Assembly (NCBI GenBank): GCA_030041095.1
Contig: JASHON010000106.1
Span: 1 to 64,000 of the forward strand
DNA length: 64,000 bases
Reading direction: 5' to 3'
Source: Terriglobia bacterium
GTDB lineage: Bacteria; Acidobacteriota; Terriglobia; UBA7540
The position numbers and the translations under genes were made by a program. The notes beneath the pieces are model-generated. The model was given only the letters and a program-made list of their open reading frames with translations, was not told where the DNA came from and ran no database searches. Positions within the stretch are counted from its first letter, which is position 1; each line of letters begins with the position of its first letter. Shown here one piece after another: positions 25,803 to 34,118 of this stretch.

Positions 25803-27284
25803 CTACGGCTCGCTCTTCTGGTATCCTAACTCGCGCAGCACTTGCCTTGCGATTTCACGGTCGTCGGAAGGGACGGCCTGGTCCTTTAAGACTTGAACGG
25901 TTTCATGCCCCTTGCCGGCCAGTAACACCACGTCTCCTTCCACTGCTTCTTCAAGAGCCCGCCGTATGGCTAGCGGGCGGTCCACTTCCGCCAGGTAGTC
26001 TGCACCGGATTTTTGAAGGCCCACCATCACGTCGTTCATGATCAAGAAAGGATCTTCCCCACGCGGATTGTCGGAAGTCAGGGCCACCCAATCGCTGAGC
26101 CGTCCCGCCACCTCTCCCATCAGGGGGCGCTTCGTACGATCGCGCTCGCCTCCACATCCAAATACCACTAGCAGCCGGTGCCTGGTGAATTCGCGCAGTG
26201 CCTCAAGCGCATTTTTCAGCGCGTCGTGCGTGTGCGCGTAATCGACGAACACCACAAAAGGCTGGCCCTCATCGATGAGCTCCATTCGGCCCGGCACAAG
26301 CCTCAAGCGATGAATGCCTTCCTGAATGCAGCTACGATCCACTCCCAAGCCGCAAGCGGTTGCCGTAGCGGCAAGAATATTGGCGAGGTTTACGCGTCCT
26401 ACGAGAGGCGAAGCGCATTCGAGCCGGCCTTGCGGGGTTTCGATGACGGCGCGGATGCCGGCCAGACTCTGGCTGAATTGTGCTGGCCTGACCTGGGCGT
26501 TCGAATGAATTCCGTACGTGATCTGGCTCGTTTGCGGAAGCTGCAGTATGCGTTCGCCTCGTGGATCGTCCAGATTGATCACAGCCAGCCGTGGGGCCGG
26601 CGCTCCCTCACCTTCAAAGAGTCTCAGCTTCGCCCTGAAATAACTATCCAGGTCTTTATGATAGTCGAGGTGGTCGCCCGTGAGATTGGTGAACACCGCA
26701 GCTTCAAATTGGAAACTCCAAACACGCTCCTGCGCCAGCGCATGAGAGGAAACTTCCATGACCGCGGCGCCTCCGCCTTCCCGCTGAATCTCACTCAGGT
26801 ATTCAGCCAAGTCCAGCGACTCCGGTGTCGTGTGCCGCGCCGGTAAGATACGGTCTCCCAATCGGTAAGCGATAGTCCCCAGGAGGCCTGTCTTGATTCC
26901 GGAGGCTTCAAGAATGGAGTGGACCAGATAAGCCGTGGTCGTTTTTCCATTCGTGCCGGTAATGCCCACGAGCCTGAGCGGGCGATCGTCGAGAGCGAAG
27001 AAGACATGGCTGATCTCGGCCAACGCTCGACGAATGTTCGGAACCTGGACCCAGGTGGCCGGGAATGATGGCGGCGCAGGCCTCTCGCTGACGGCGCAGC
27101 GGGCTCCCGAACGGAGCACATCCTCGAGAAACGCGTGCCCGTCCGCCCGCGCCCCATGGATTGCAAAAAACATGCCGCCCGGTTGCACGCAGCGAGAATC
27201 GTAGGCTAGAGCCCGAATGTCCTGGGCCAAATCCCCCGTAATGCGAACAACCTGCGTGGCACGCAGTAACTCGGCAAGCGTCAT
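25803..27284 (-). CDS. murE: UDP-MurNAc-dipeptide--meso-DAP ligase
   Basis: 493 residues: N-domain YDSRCVQPGGMFFAIHG, ATP loop GITGTNGKTTTAYLVHSIL, TNLTGDHLDYHKD, GRVNLANILAA, DYAHTHDALKNAL, and the DNPRGEDP motif. The DNPR sequence is the determinant for meso-diaminopimelate, so the peptidoglycan should be DAP-type. The LAGKGHE motif at the C-terminus is intact. It starts about 200 bp after ftsI; the spacer holds nothing recognisable. Confidence 0.97.
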   Translation of the reverse strand: MTLAELLRATQVVRITGDLAQDIRALAYDSRCVQPGGMFFAIHGARADGHAFLEDVLRSGARCAVSERPAPPSFPATWVQVPNIRRALAEISHVFFALDDRPLRLVGITGTNGKTTTAYLVHSILEASGIKTGLLGTIAYRLGDRILPARHTTPESLDLAEYLSEIQREGGGAAVMEVSSHALAQERVWSFQFEAAVFTNLTGDHLDYHKDLDSYFRAKLRLFEGEGAPAPRLAVINLDDPRGERILQLPQTSQITYGIHSNAQVRPAQFSQSLAGIRAVIETPQGRLECASPLVGRVNLANILAATATACGLGVDRSCIQEGIHRLRLVPGRMELIDEGQPFVVFVDYAHTHDALKNALEALREFTRHRLLVVFGCGGERDRTKRPLMGEVAGRLSDWVALTSDNPRGEDPFLIMNDVMVGLQKSGADYLAEVDRPLAIRRALEEAVEGDVVLLAGKGHETVQVLKDQAVPSDDREIARQVLRELGYQKSEP

Positions 27285-27486
27285 AGCTTACACCCAGTAT
27301 ACAACCGCGTTGATGCGCGCCAAGCAAGCGGTGCTGAACGATCCAGCCTCCGAAGCGGGCAGCCAACGGCGGTGCCTTGGCGCCCGGATCGAATCGCCGC
27401 CAGCCGTTCTGCCCGGAAGGCTGGAGGGCCGGAGGCCAGCGCGCCGTGCCGGCAACTCGCCGCTCGTTTTGCCTGGTCGTCTCCCA

Positions 27487-29559
27487 TCATCGCGTGAAAT
27501 ACACTTCCACTTGTGAGCCGCCCGGCGCTTGAGCTCCTGCCGCGGGAGCCTGAGCGACGGCGAGGCCGGATCCCGTCACCGTGAGACCCAGTCCGAGTTT
27601 CTGACATTCATCCGCGACCCTTCGCTGGTCAAGGCCGGTGAAGTTTGGGATCGTAACCGTGGGGCCGTCATTCACCATGACGAGGGAACCGCCCGAATCG
27701 GTCTGTGCGCCCGGCGGTGTTCCTGCGATGCTCGCGGGCGTTGGAGGATCGGAGAACGCCACTATTGGAGGATCCGCTTCAGGCAGAGGCGGCCGATTCA
27801 CGGCAAGGTCTTGCAGCGAATTGTGCGGTGCGCTGACGGGAGCATCATGCGGCACTCCCAGATACCCCAGTGTTTGTTGCGCGATCTGGTTCCACGCAGG
27901 AGCAGCCACGTCCGCTCCGTAAATCGAGCCACGCGGTGTATCGACGGACACCAGAACGGTTATGGCGGGACGAGTCACGGGCGCGAATCCCACGAAAGAA
28001 GCGACATAATCGGTATGCGAATAGCGGCCATTAGGCGCCACCTTCTCGGCCGTGCCCGTCTTGCCGGCGGAGGTATATCCATCAAGCTGGGCCGCGCGGC
28101 CCGTCCCATATTCCACCACACCCTGAAGCAAACGCCGCATGGTGGCAGCGGTCTGCGCACTCACCACACGTCTCCGGACAGGCGGTGGAAGAGGGTCCTG
28201 TGTCTGTTTGTCAAGAACAGATTGGACAATGCGCGGCTGAATCAACGTCCCGCCATTGGCGATTGCGGAATAAGCGCCGATCAGTTGGAGGGCCGTTACG
28301 TCGATTCCCTGGCCGATGGCCAACTCGCCGATCGTGACACCGTACCAAGTGTCGAGGGGTCGCAAGAGTCCGGCTTCTTCTCCAGGAAGTAAGATACCCG
28401 TCTTAGATCCAAAACCGAACTTTTGGATGTCGTTATAAAACCGGTCTTCTCCGAGCCGGAGCGCCAGTTTCACCGATCCGACGTCACTGGAGTACGCGAG
28501 CACCTGGCGGACTGTAAGTGGGCCCGAATGCTCATGCACGATCGCCCCGGGATCATCGTGAATGATGCGGCCACCAAGCTGGATCTCGCCCATCTGGCAA
28601 TTGATGAGATCGCCAGGCTTTGCCAATCCAGCATCGATCGCTGAGGAAAATGTGATGGTCTTAAAGGCGGATCCTGGCTCGTAGATCCACTGGACGGCAC
28701 GGTCGAGGCGGTCCGGGCGCGGCGTTGCCTGGTAGTCGTTAGGATCGAACGTGGGGTCGGACGCTAAGGCAAGAATCTTGCCGGTGTTGGGATCCTGCAC
28801 AATGGCCACTCCGCCCTTCGCCCGCCAATGGGTGACGGCGGCGTCAAGCGCGCGTTGCGCGATGTATTGGATGCTGTCATCCAACGTAAGCTGGACGTTC
28901 ATTCCCGCTGCGCCCACGTTTTCTTTGGACTCGAAGGTTCGGCGCCGCGCGTCTTCCATGACCACGGCTCGGCCAGGCTTGCCGGCGATCAGGTCGTTCA
29001 AACTATATTCAACCCCTGCTAATCCGCGGTCGTCCATTCCCACGTAGCCGAGAACGCTGGCCGCAAGATTTCCCATCGGGTCAAAACGCTTGATCTCCTT
29101 CTGGAAGTAAATTCCCTTAAGATTCAGCGCCTTCACCTTCGCCGCTTCTTCACGCGAAACTTTCCGCTTAACCCAACAGAATGTTCGGAAGGCTCTGAAG
29201 CGCCCTTCCAGGTCGCGGGGGTCGAGTCCGAGAATCGATCCCATCAAGAGGGCCACGCGATGCGGGTGAGCCAGATGCGAGGGAATGGCGTAAACAGAAT
29301 CCACGGGCAGACTCATCGCCAGCGGATGACCATGGACGTCGTAAATGGTGCCGCGCTGCGGGGAGAGCACGATGGTGCGCTCCTGCTGGCCGTCAGCGCG
29401 ATTGAGCCAATAGCTGTAACGGATGATTTGAAGATACCAGAGGCGAGCAAGAACGATACCGATCCAGAGCGCAAAACACGCGGCGAGGATGAAGCGGCGA
29501 CGATCGAATAGAACTCGGGCAGCGTGGCCGGAGGCACTGAGAGGCGGAGGACGGAGCAT
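27487..29559 (-). CDS. ftsI: Septal peptidoglycan transpeptidase FtsI (PBP3) with C-terminal PASTA domain
   Basis: 690 residues: an N-terminal membrane anchor (~residues 24-44), the PBP dimerisation domain, then the transpeptidase with SAFK in YEPGSAFKTITF (catalytic Ser), SSD in AYSSDVGSVKL where most FtsI have SSN, and KTG in TSAGKTGTAEKV. A linker follows, then one PASTA domain (from about VTIPNFTGLDQRRVAD to the end). PASTA domains bind muropeptides or stem peptides. It cross-links septal peptidoglycan with FtsW. The start directly abuts the ftsL stop. Confidence 0.96.
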   Translation of the reverse strand: MLRPPPLSASGHAARVLFDRRRFILAACFALWIGIVLARLWYLQIIRYSYWLNRADGQQERTIVLSPQRGTIYDVHGHPLAMSLPVDSVYAIPSHLAHPHRVALLMGSILGLDPRDLEGRFRAFRTFCWVKRKVSREEAAKVKALNLKGIYFQKEIKRFDPMGNLAASVLGYVGMDDRGLAGVEYSLNDLIAGKPGRAVVMEDARRRTFESKENVGAAGMNVQLTLDDSIQYIAQRALDAAVTHWRAKGGVAIVQDPNTGKILALASDPTFDPNDYQATPRPDRLDRAVQWIYEPGSAFKTITFSSAIDAGLAKPGDLINCQMGEIQLGGRIIHDDPGAIVHEHSGPLTVRQVLAYSSDVGSVKLALRLGEDRFYNDIQKFGFGSKTGILLPGEEAGLLRPLDTWYGVTIGELAIGQGIDVTALQLIGAYSAIANGGTLIQPRIVQSVLDKQTQDPLPPPVRRRVVSAQTAATMRRLLQGVVEYGTGRAAQLDGYTSAGKTGTAEKVAPNGRYSHTDYVASFVGFAPVTRPAITVLVSVDTPRGSIYGADVAAPAWNQIAQQTLGYLGVPHDAPVSAPHNSLQDLAVNRPPLPEADPPIVAFSDPPTPASIAGTPPGAQTDSGGSLVMVNDGPTVTIPNFTGLDQRRVADECQKLGLGLTVTGSGLAVAQAPAAGAQAPGGSQVEVYFTR

Positions 29560-30063
29560 TCAAGGCTCCCGAGTGATGTGGTTCTTGCCGGTCACAATAG
29601 GGGCGAAGTTGTGAGCCACCACCGGCGCGCCTGGCGCAACATTTTCCTCCTTCCCCAGACGGACTACCTGCTCCGGACCCGCGATCGCCAAGCCAAGCTC
29701 GGTTCGTGCCAACCGGTCGATCCGCTGCGGGTCTGCCAGCAGGGCCTGTTCCAGACGAAGCCTTCGGTTCCATACGTTCAGTTGGGCATACTGGGTCCGC
29801 AGGTTCGCGATACGATAACCGTATCCCACGCAACGGAAATGCTCCCAGCCAACAAAAAAGAAGATGAGGAAGGCAAGAGCGCCCATGCCGAGAATCCCAA
29901 GGCACCGGCGTCGGTTGCGCGGATCCACTTCCTTGTAGAGGCGCGAGTTGTCGATCACGTTCCTGTACATTAAGTCTTGCCCGTTAAGCCTCGTTCGCGC
30001 CGGACGCGGCGAGACTTTCAAGTGAGGAATCGAATCGGGAAAGGTAATTGGGGCTATCGCCAT
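29560..30063 (-). CDS. ftsL: FtsL-like cell division protein
   Basis: 167 residues with one membrane span (~residues 55-78, LGILGMGALAFLIFFFVGW) followed by a coiled-coil-like stretch (LRTQYAQLNVWNRRLRLEQA) and the DPQRIDRLARTELGL motif typical of FtsL/FtsB-family proteins. A GAGG ribosome-binding site 7 nt upstream supports ATG 30063. The long cytoplasmic N-terminus (~50 residues) is larger than in Escherichia coli. FtsL joins FtsQ and FtsB to activate FtsW-FtsI. Placement between rsmH and ftsI is decisive, since the sequence is weakly conserved. Confidence 0.85.
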   Translation of the reverse strand: MAIAPITFPDSIPHLKVSPRPARTRLNGQDLMYRNVIDNSRLYKEVDPRNRRRCLGILGMGALAFLIFFFVGWEHFRCVGYGYRIANLRTQYAQLNVWNRRLRLEQALLADPQRIDRLARTELGLAIAGPEQVVRLGKEENVAPGAPVVAHNFAPIVTGKNHITREP

Positions 30064-30078
30064 AGCTTGCCTCGATCG

Positions 30079-30963
30079 TCAGTCGTTCGCCGCGAGTTCG
30101 AGGGCGCGAAGTTTCGCGCTACGCGACCGCGGGTTATTCTGGACTTCCTGGCTCGAAGGGCGCGCCGGTTTGCGCGTGAGCAAGCGCACTCGCCCCTCCC
30201 GCTCCCACTCCCGGAACGCATGCTTGACGCGAACGTCCTCGAGCGAATGAAAACTAAGCATCACCAGCCGACCGTCCGGCGCTAGAATTGAGAGGGCCGA
30301 GCGGAGAAATTCCGTCAAGTTCTTCAACTCGTCGTTCACCGCCAGACGAAGCGCGAGAAACGTTCGCGTGGCAGGATGAAGATGGCGAAGGCCCGTCCGG
30401 GAAGGGATTGCTCGCAGGACCACCTGCGCCAGTGTGGTGGTCGTGTGAATAGGACGGGCCTTCACAATGGCTCGCGCAATGCGGCGCGAGTGGCGCTCTT
30501 CACCCAAGGAAAAAAGCAAGTCAGCCAGATCACGCTCCCGGCTTCGATTGACCAAATCCGCCGCGGTGGTCGGGAGGGCCGGATCGACGCGCATATCGAG
30601 CGGCCCCGGCCGGTCGAAGCTGAAGCCGCGCGCAGCATCTTCCAATTGCACGGAGTTGATTCCTAGGTCCGCGACCATGCCGTCAAGAGGAGGTAATCCG
30701 CTTTCCCCGTGCAACCGGCTAACGTCCGCGAAATTCCCTTCCATCACCATCAAACGGCTCCCAAACCTTTCCAACCGACTCCGTGCCCGCGCGACCATCT
30801 CCGGGTCGCGATCGATCCCCAGAAGCCTTCCGCCGCTCAGATTCTGAAGAATAGCCTCTGCGTGACCTCCGGTCCCCAACGTAGCATCCACATAATGTCC
30901 ATCCCGGCGAATCCCCAGGAACTCGAGCACTTCCTTAACCATGACGGGAGCATGTTCTGTCAT
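30079..30963 (-). CDS. rsmH: 16S rRNA m4C1402 methyltransferase RsmH
   Basis: 294 residues: N-terminal HAPVMVKEVLEFL, SAM-binding VDATLGTGGHAEAIL, GIDRDPEM, DGMVADLGINSVQLED with the catalytic-region LGI(N/S)S, FSFDRPGPLDMRVDP, and C-terminal ARPSSQEVQNNPRSRSAKLR. It N4-methylates C1402 in the decoding centre. It is the second gene of the dcw operon, 145 bp after mraZ and 15 bp before ftsL. Confidence 0.97.
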   Translation of the reverse strand: MTEHAPVMVKEVLEFLGIRRDGHYVDATLGTGGHAEAILQNLSGGRLLGIDRDPEMVARARSRLERFGSRLMVMEGNFADVSRLHGESGLPPLDGMVADLGINSVQLEDAARGFSFDRPGPLDMRVDPALPTTAADLVNRSRERDLADLLFSLGEERHSRRIARAIVKARPIHTTTTLAQVVLRAIPSRTGLRHLHPATRTFLALRLAVNDELKNLTEFLRSALSILAPDGRLVMLSFHSLEDVRVKHAFREWEREGRVRLLTRKPARPSSQEVQNNPRSRSAKLRALELAAND

Positions 30964-31108
30964 AACCTCGGCGAGCTGAAGTGTTTCCCAAAGTCCTGCC
31001 AGTCTGATCCCCCAGTTGACCGAGAGGAATCCCCACGTTGGTTCTTCAGAAAGGTCCGAAGATGCCTCGCTTCGCTCACCATGACAGAATGACTTCTTCC
31101 GCCGCCGG

Positions 31109-31561
31109 CTAGATGTTCAGATCGCTGAGCGCTTTCATATCCTCCGCCGTGAATGGATTTTGCTCCAGGTGTTCCCGGAACCGTTGAGCGTTCCAAACGT
31201 CCAGGTAAGTCAGATACCCCATGACGGCCACTTCGCCGCGGACAGCCGCAGATTCGCGCAATTGTGATGGAATCAACACCCGGCCCTGGGCATCCATCCG
31301 GAGTTGCTGACCCCAGTAGTTGGTTCGGTCCAGCAGCTTCTTCCGGTGTTCGTTCATCGACGGAGTTGACATCAACCTCTCTTCTATCTTTTGCCACTCA
31401 GCGAATGGATAAATCCGGGCATAAAGGCCGTCCAGGCTAGTTACGTACAACTCCGGGCCATACTTTTCATCGAAAATCGCCTTGAACGATGCGGGAATCT
31501 TCAACCTCCCCTTGGCGTCGATCGTCGCAGGATATCTGCCTCGGAGCATGACTCTCCCCAA
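31109..31561 (-). CDS. mraZ: Transcriptional regulator MraZ
   Basis: 150 residues with two AbrB-like SpoVT/MraZ half-domains: GRYPATIDAKGRLKIPASFK and the second WGQQLRMDAQGRVLIPSQLR. MraZ forms a ring that binds repeated TGGG-type boxes in its own promoter and represses the dcw cluster. A promoter with three such 10-bp-spaced boxes lies just upstream. The C-terminal tail is normal. It is the first gene of the cluster. Confidence 0.96.
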   Translation of the reverse strand: MGRVMLRGRYPATIDAKGRLKIPASFKAIFDEKYGPELYVTSLDGLYARIYPFAEWQKIEERLMSTPSMNEHRKKLLDRTNYWGQQLRMDAQGRVLIPSQLRESAAVRGEVAVMGYLTYLDVWNAQRFREHLEQNPFTAEDMKALSDLNI

Positions 31562-31608
31562 AAGAGGCTGCGAAGGGATGGTATCTTGGGTAGGTAGCCC
31601 ACATTACT

Positions 31609-31633
31609 CCCTAAAAGACCACCCTGTCCCACC
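31609..31633 (-). promoter_or_regulatory. MraZ-type operator boxes
   Basis: On the minus strand three G-rich pentamers are spaced exactly 10 bp apart: GTGGG (31629-31633), GTGGT (31619-31623) and AGGGA (31609-31613). Known MraZ sites are TGGGN or GTGGG repeats separated by 5 bp, so the spacing and sequence fit. The boxes start next to the -10 element and run over the likely transcription start, suiting repression. Confidence 0.65.
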
Positions 31634-31634
31634 A

Positions 31635-31663
31635 ATATATAAACCACTCCCTGTTAAGTCAAG
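31635..31663 (-). promoter_or_regulatory. dcw cluster promoter upstream of mraZ
   Basis: Sigma-70-type promoter on the minus strand: -35 TTGACT (31658-31663) and -10 TATATT (31635-31640) with a 17-bp spacer, close to consensus. The start site would lie near 31628, about 65 nt before the mraZ ATG, with operator boxes covering it. It probably drives the whole ~18-kb cluster. Confidence 0.75.
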
Positions 31664-31674
31664 CTGTTTCAGAA

Positions 31675-32301
31675 TTATTTTTTTATAATGGCGGGAACGT
31701 CGGGGGCTGGGCGAGATCTGCTGTTGAGCTTGAGCTGGAGGGCTTGCTTCACTTGAGGCCACTCGGCATCCAAAATACTGTAGTAAACGGAGTGCCTGAA
31801 CCGGCCATCCGGCATAACCATGTGATTGCGGAGCGTCCCCTCTTCCTGGGCGCCAATCCGAAGGATGGCTTTTCGCGAGCGGTCATTCTCCGAATCTGTC
31901 TTAAGTTCCACGCGGATGCAGTGCCAGCACTCGAAGGCATGCTGGAGCAAGAGAAGCTTGGTCTCAGTGTTGACAAACGTTCTCTGCCAGGCTGGATCAA
32001 TGAATGTACCGCCGATTTCCACGCGTCGATTTTGCCGGTCTATATTCATGAACCCCGTCGAACCGGCGATTGCGCCGGACGACCGGACAAGGATGACGAA
32101 AGGCAGCGCTGTGCCCTCCTCCTGCGCCTTAAGAGCAAAGCGGATGTAGCTCTCGAGGTCGTCCCTGTTCTCCACCCAGTGCGGCCTCCAGCGCCACAGA
32201 TCAGGCTCAAGCGCAAAGCTCGCCAGGGCATCGAGATCGCTCAGCGCCAGAGGCCGCAAACGCACCCGGTCGCTTTGGAGGGTAACCGGTTCAACGATCA
32301 C
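31675..32301 (-). CDS. GNAT-family N-acetyltransferase (RimJ/RimL-like)
   Basis: 208 residues of the RimJ/RimL branch: RLRPLALSDLDALASFALEP at the start, PFVILVRSSGAIAGSTGFMN (strand 4), EIGGTFIDPAWQRTFVNTE with the acetyl-CoA loop region, and RVELKTDSENDRSRKAILRI at the end of the fold. The pyrophosphate loop is less canonical than QxxGxG. Substrate unknown; ribosomal or other N-terminal alanines are typical for relatives. The ATG overlaps the rpoZ stop by 4 bp (ATGA), so it is co-translated with rpoZ. Confidence 0.85.
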   Translation of the reverse strand: MIVEPVTLQSDRVRLRPLALSDLDALASFALEPDLWRWRPHWVENRDDLESYIRFALKAQEEGTALPFVILVRSSGAIAGSTGFMNIDRQNRRVEIGGTFIDPAWQRTFVNTETKLLLLQHAFECWHCIRVELKTDSENDRSRKAILRIGAQEEGTLRNHMVMPDGRFRHSVYYSILDAEWPQVKQALQLKLNSRSRPAPDVPAIIKK

Positions 32302-32516
32302 GAGTCCTCCTTGCCGTTTCTGGAACCGCCCGTTGGCTCCGAATGAGGCAGGTCGAGCGGAAGAAGGCCGCTACTCAGCTCGGCCATTGCGATTTTCGTC
32401 GACTTCTTATAGGGCGCCTGAACCAGGGGTTTCGCGCCGGCCTGTAACTGGCGCGCGCGCTTGGCGGCGATGAGAATATAGCGAAACTTGCTGTCCAATC
32501 CAGTAGGCAATTCCAT
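32298..32516 (-). CDS. rpoZ: RNA polymerase omega subunit
   Basis: 72 residues from ATG 32516, which has GGAGG 9 nt upstream; the frame extends to 32570 but that part lies over the gmk end. FRYILIAAKRARQLQ matches the omega core (YILVxxAAKRARQL), and KIAMAELSSG fits the second conserved helix (A-x-xE-x-x-x-G). Omega binds beta' and assists polymerase assembly. The gmk-rpoZ order is widespread in bacteria. Confidence 0.92.
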   Translation of the reverse strand: MELPTGLDSKFRYILIAAKRARQLQAGAKPLVQAPYKKSTKIAMAELSSGLLPLDLPHSEPTGGSRNGKEDS

Positions 32517-32521
32517 AAGAG

Positions 32522-33160
32522 CTATCCTCCAAAACTCTTGACGATTTTTTCCACAAGCCGGCGCTGGCAACCGCTGCGCTGGCGTGCTGCGAGGATGATG
32601 TCCCGCAACACATGAGCCGTTTCACCCACATCATCGTTGACGAGCACGTAGTCGTATTCGCGCCAATGACGGATCTCTTCTCGAGCCGCCAGGAGCCGCT
32701 TCCGGATTGCTTCGGGCGAATCCGACCGGCGATCGACCAATCGCCGCCGGAGCTCCTGATAGGACGGCGGAATCACAAACACGCCCAGGGATTCGGGCAG
32801 CCGGCGGCGAACCCAGTGGTGGCCTTGAACGTCGATGTCGAGCAAGATGTCCTCGCCGGCGCGTTGCGCGCGCCGGAGCTGGCGAACTGAGGTTCCATAA
32901 TAATGCCCGTAGACGTTCGCCCACTCTGCAAACTCACCGGCCCCTACCATTCTTTTGAAGCGGTCCTCGCTGACAAAGAAATACTCCCGTCCATCTCTTT
33001 CCCGGGATCGCGGAGCGCGCGTCGTATAGGAAACCGAGAAGCGAAGCTGAGGCAGAGAGGCCAGCAAACGCCGAATGATGGTGGATTTTCCGGACCCGGA
33101 CGGAGCCGAGAGCACGATGATGCTGCCCTCAGGCGGCTTAGAAAATCTGCGATTGGCCAT
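32522..33160 (-). CDS. gmk: Guanylate kinase
   Basis: 212 residues: P-loop SAPSGSGKSTIIRRLL, GMP-binding SVSYTTRAPRSRERDGREYF, EFAEWANVYGHYYGT, LLDIDVQGHHWVRRRLP, and the lid with RRSDSPEAIRKRL. It phosphorylates GMP to GDP. The operon yicC-gmk-rpoZ is conserved in many bacteria. It is 52 bp after yicC and 5 bp before rpoZ. Confidence 0.97.
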   Translation of the reverse strand: MANRRFSKPPEGSIIVLSAPSGSGKSTIIRRLLASLPQLRFSVSYTTRAPRSRERDGREYFFVSEDRFKRMVGAGEFAEWANVYGHYYGTSVRQLRRAQRAGEDILLDIDVQGHHWVRRRLPESLGVFVIPPSYQELRRRLVDRRSDSPEAIRKRLLAAREEIRHWREYDYVLVNDDVGETAHVLRDIILAARQRSGCQRRLVEKIVKSFGG

Positions 33161-33212
33161 GCCGAATGCCGCGAAGCCGTTCCAGGCTGCCTCGCCTGCC
33201 CCCTAAATCTCC

Positions 33213-34106
33213 TCATTCAACGTTTTGTGCCTGTTCGCGCAACTTCTCGATTTCCGCCTTCATCTCGATGGCGCTTGACACAATCGCGCTGCCGCAGCCC
33301 GGCACATCGGCAGTCTTAGCGAGCATCGTGTTGGCTTCACGGTTCAGTTCCTGCAACAGAAAATCCAATTTCTTCCCGGTGTCCCTCCCCTCTTGAAGCA
33401 GATGCTTTGCCTGCACCACGTGACTCTTGAACCGTGTCACTTCTTCGCTAATATCGGAGCGAAGCGCCAGCAGCGCAACTTCCTGCGCTATCCGCGACGG
33501 TTCGACGTCCTCCTCCCTCGCCAGCTCGCAGAGCCGCCTCTCGAGCCTCGCTCGAAAGTCTGCAGCAAGGTTGCGTGAGAGCTCATCCACGCGCGAGCAT
33601 AAGCCCTCCAGCTTCTCGAAGCGTGACTCCAGATCGCACTTCAGCGCCGCGCCCTCCCGCTCTCGCATCTCGTTCAAACGGTCCAAAGCGGCCTGCAGAG
33701 AACCCTCGAGGGCCGTTTGCAGGGCGTTTCGTGCCCCTTCGGGAATCTCGCCTCCTCCCGCCACAACGCCGGGCATTCGCAATAGAGCGGCCACATCCGG
33801 CTCTGAAGCCAGGTGAAACTCTTTCCTCAGTTCTTCGCACGCGCGTAAATACGCGAACAGTAGCGGGCGGTCCAGCCGGAGGTCGGCAGCTCCCGTGCAC
33901 TCCAGGTTCACGCTCACTTCCACATGGCCCCGCTGAACACGGCTTTTCAGCAGCGCGCGGGCGCGCGGATCAAAAAAGTCGAGGCACGGTGGAAAACGCA
34001 GTTGGGCGTCCAAAAACCGGTGGTTGGTGCTCTTCACGCTGACGCTCACAGAAAACTGCGGGCTTTCGGCGTGGGCTGTTCCATAACCCGTCATACTGCG
34101 GAGCAT
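33213..34106 (-). CDS. yicC: YicC-family endoribonuclease
   Basis: 297 residues. N-terminal MTGYGTA and VKSTNHRFLDAQLRFP are diagnostic, and the C-terminal DUF1732 half contains RSDISEEVTRFKSHVVQAKH, KLDFLLQELNREANTMLAK and EKLREQAQNVE. YicC proteins act as ring-shaped RNA endonucleases and affect small RNA decay in Escherichia coli. It starts 12 bp after the MsbA-like gene and precedes gmk. Confidence 0.94.
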   Translation of the reverse strand: MLRSMTGYGTAHAESPQFSVSVSVKSTNHRFLDAQLRFPPCLDFFDPRARALLKSRVQRGHVEVSVNLECTGAADLRLDRPLLFAYLRACEELRKEFHLASEPDVAALLRMPGVVAGGGEIPEGARNALQTALEGSLQAALDRLNEMREREGAALKCDLESRFEKLEGLCSRVDELSRNLAADFRARLERRLCELAREEDVEPSRIAQEVALLALRSDISEEVTRFKSHVVQAKHLLQEGRDTGKKLDFLLQELNREANTMLAKTADVPGCGSAIVSSAIEMKAEIEKLREQAQNVE

Positions 34107-34118
34107 AGCAAAGCGGTA

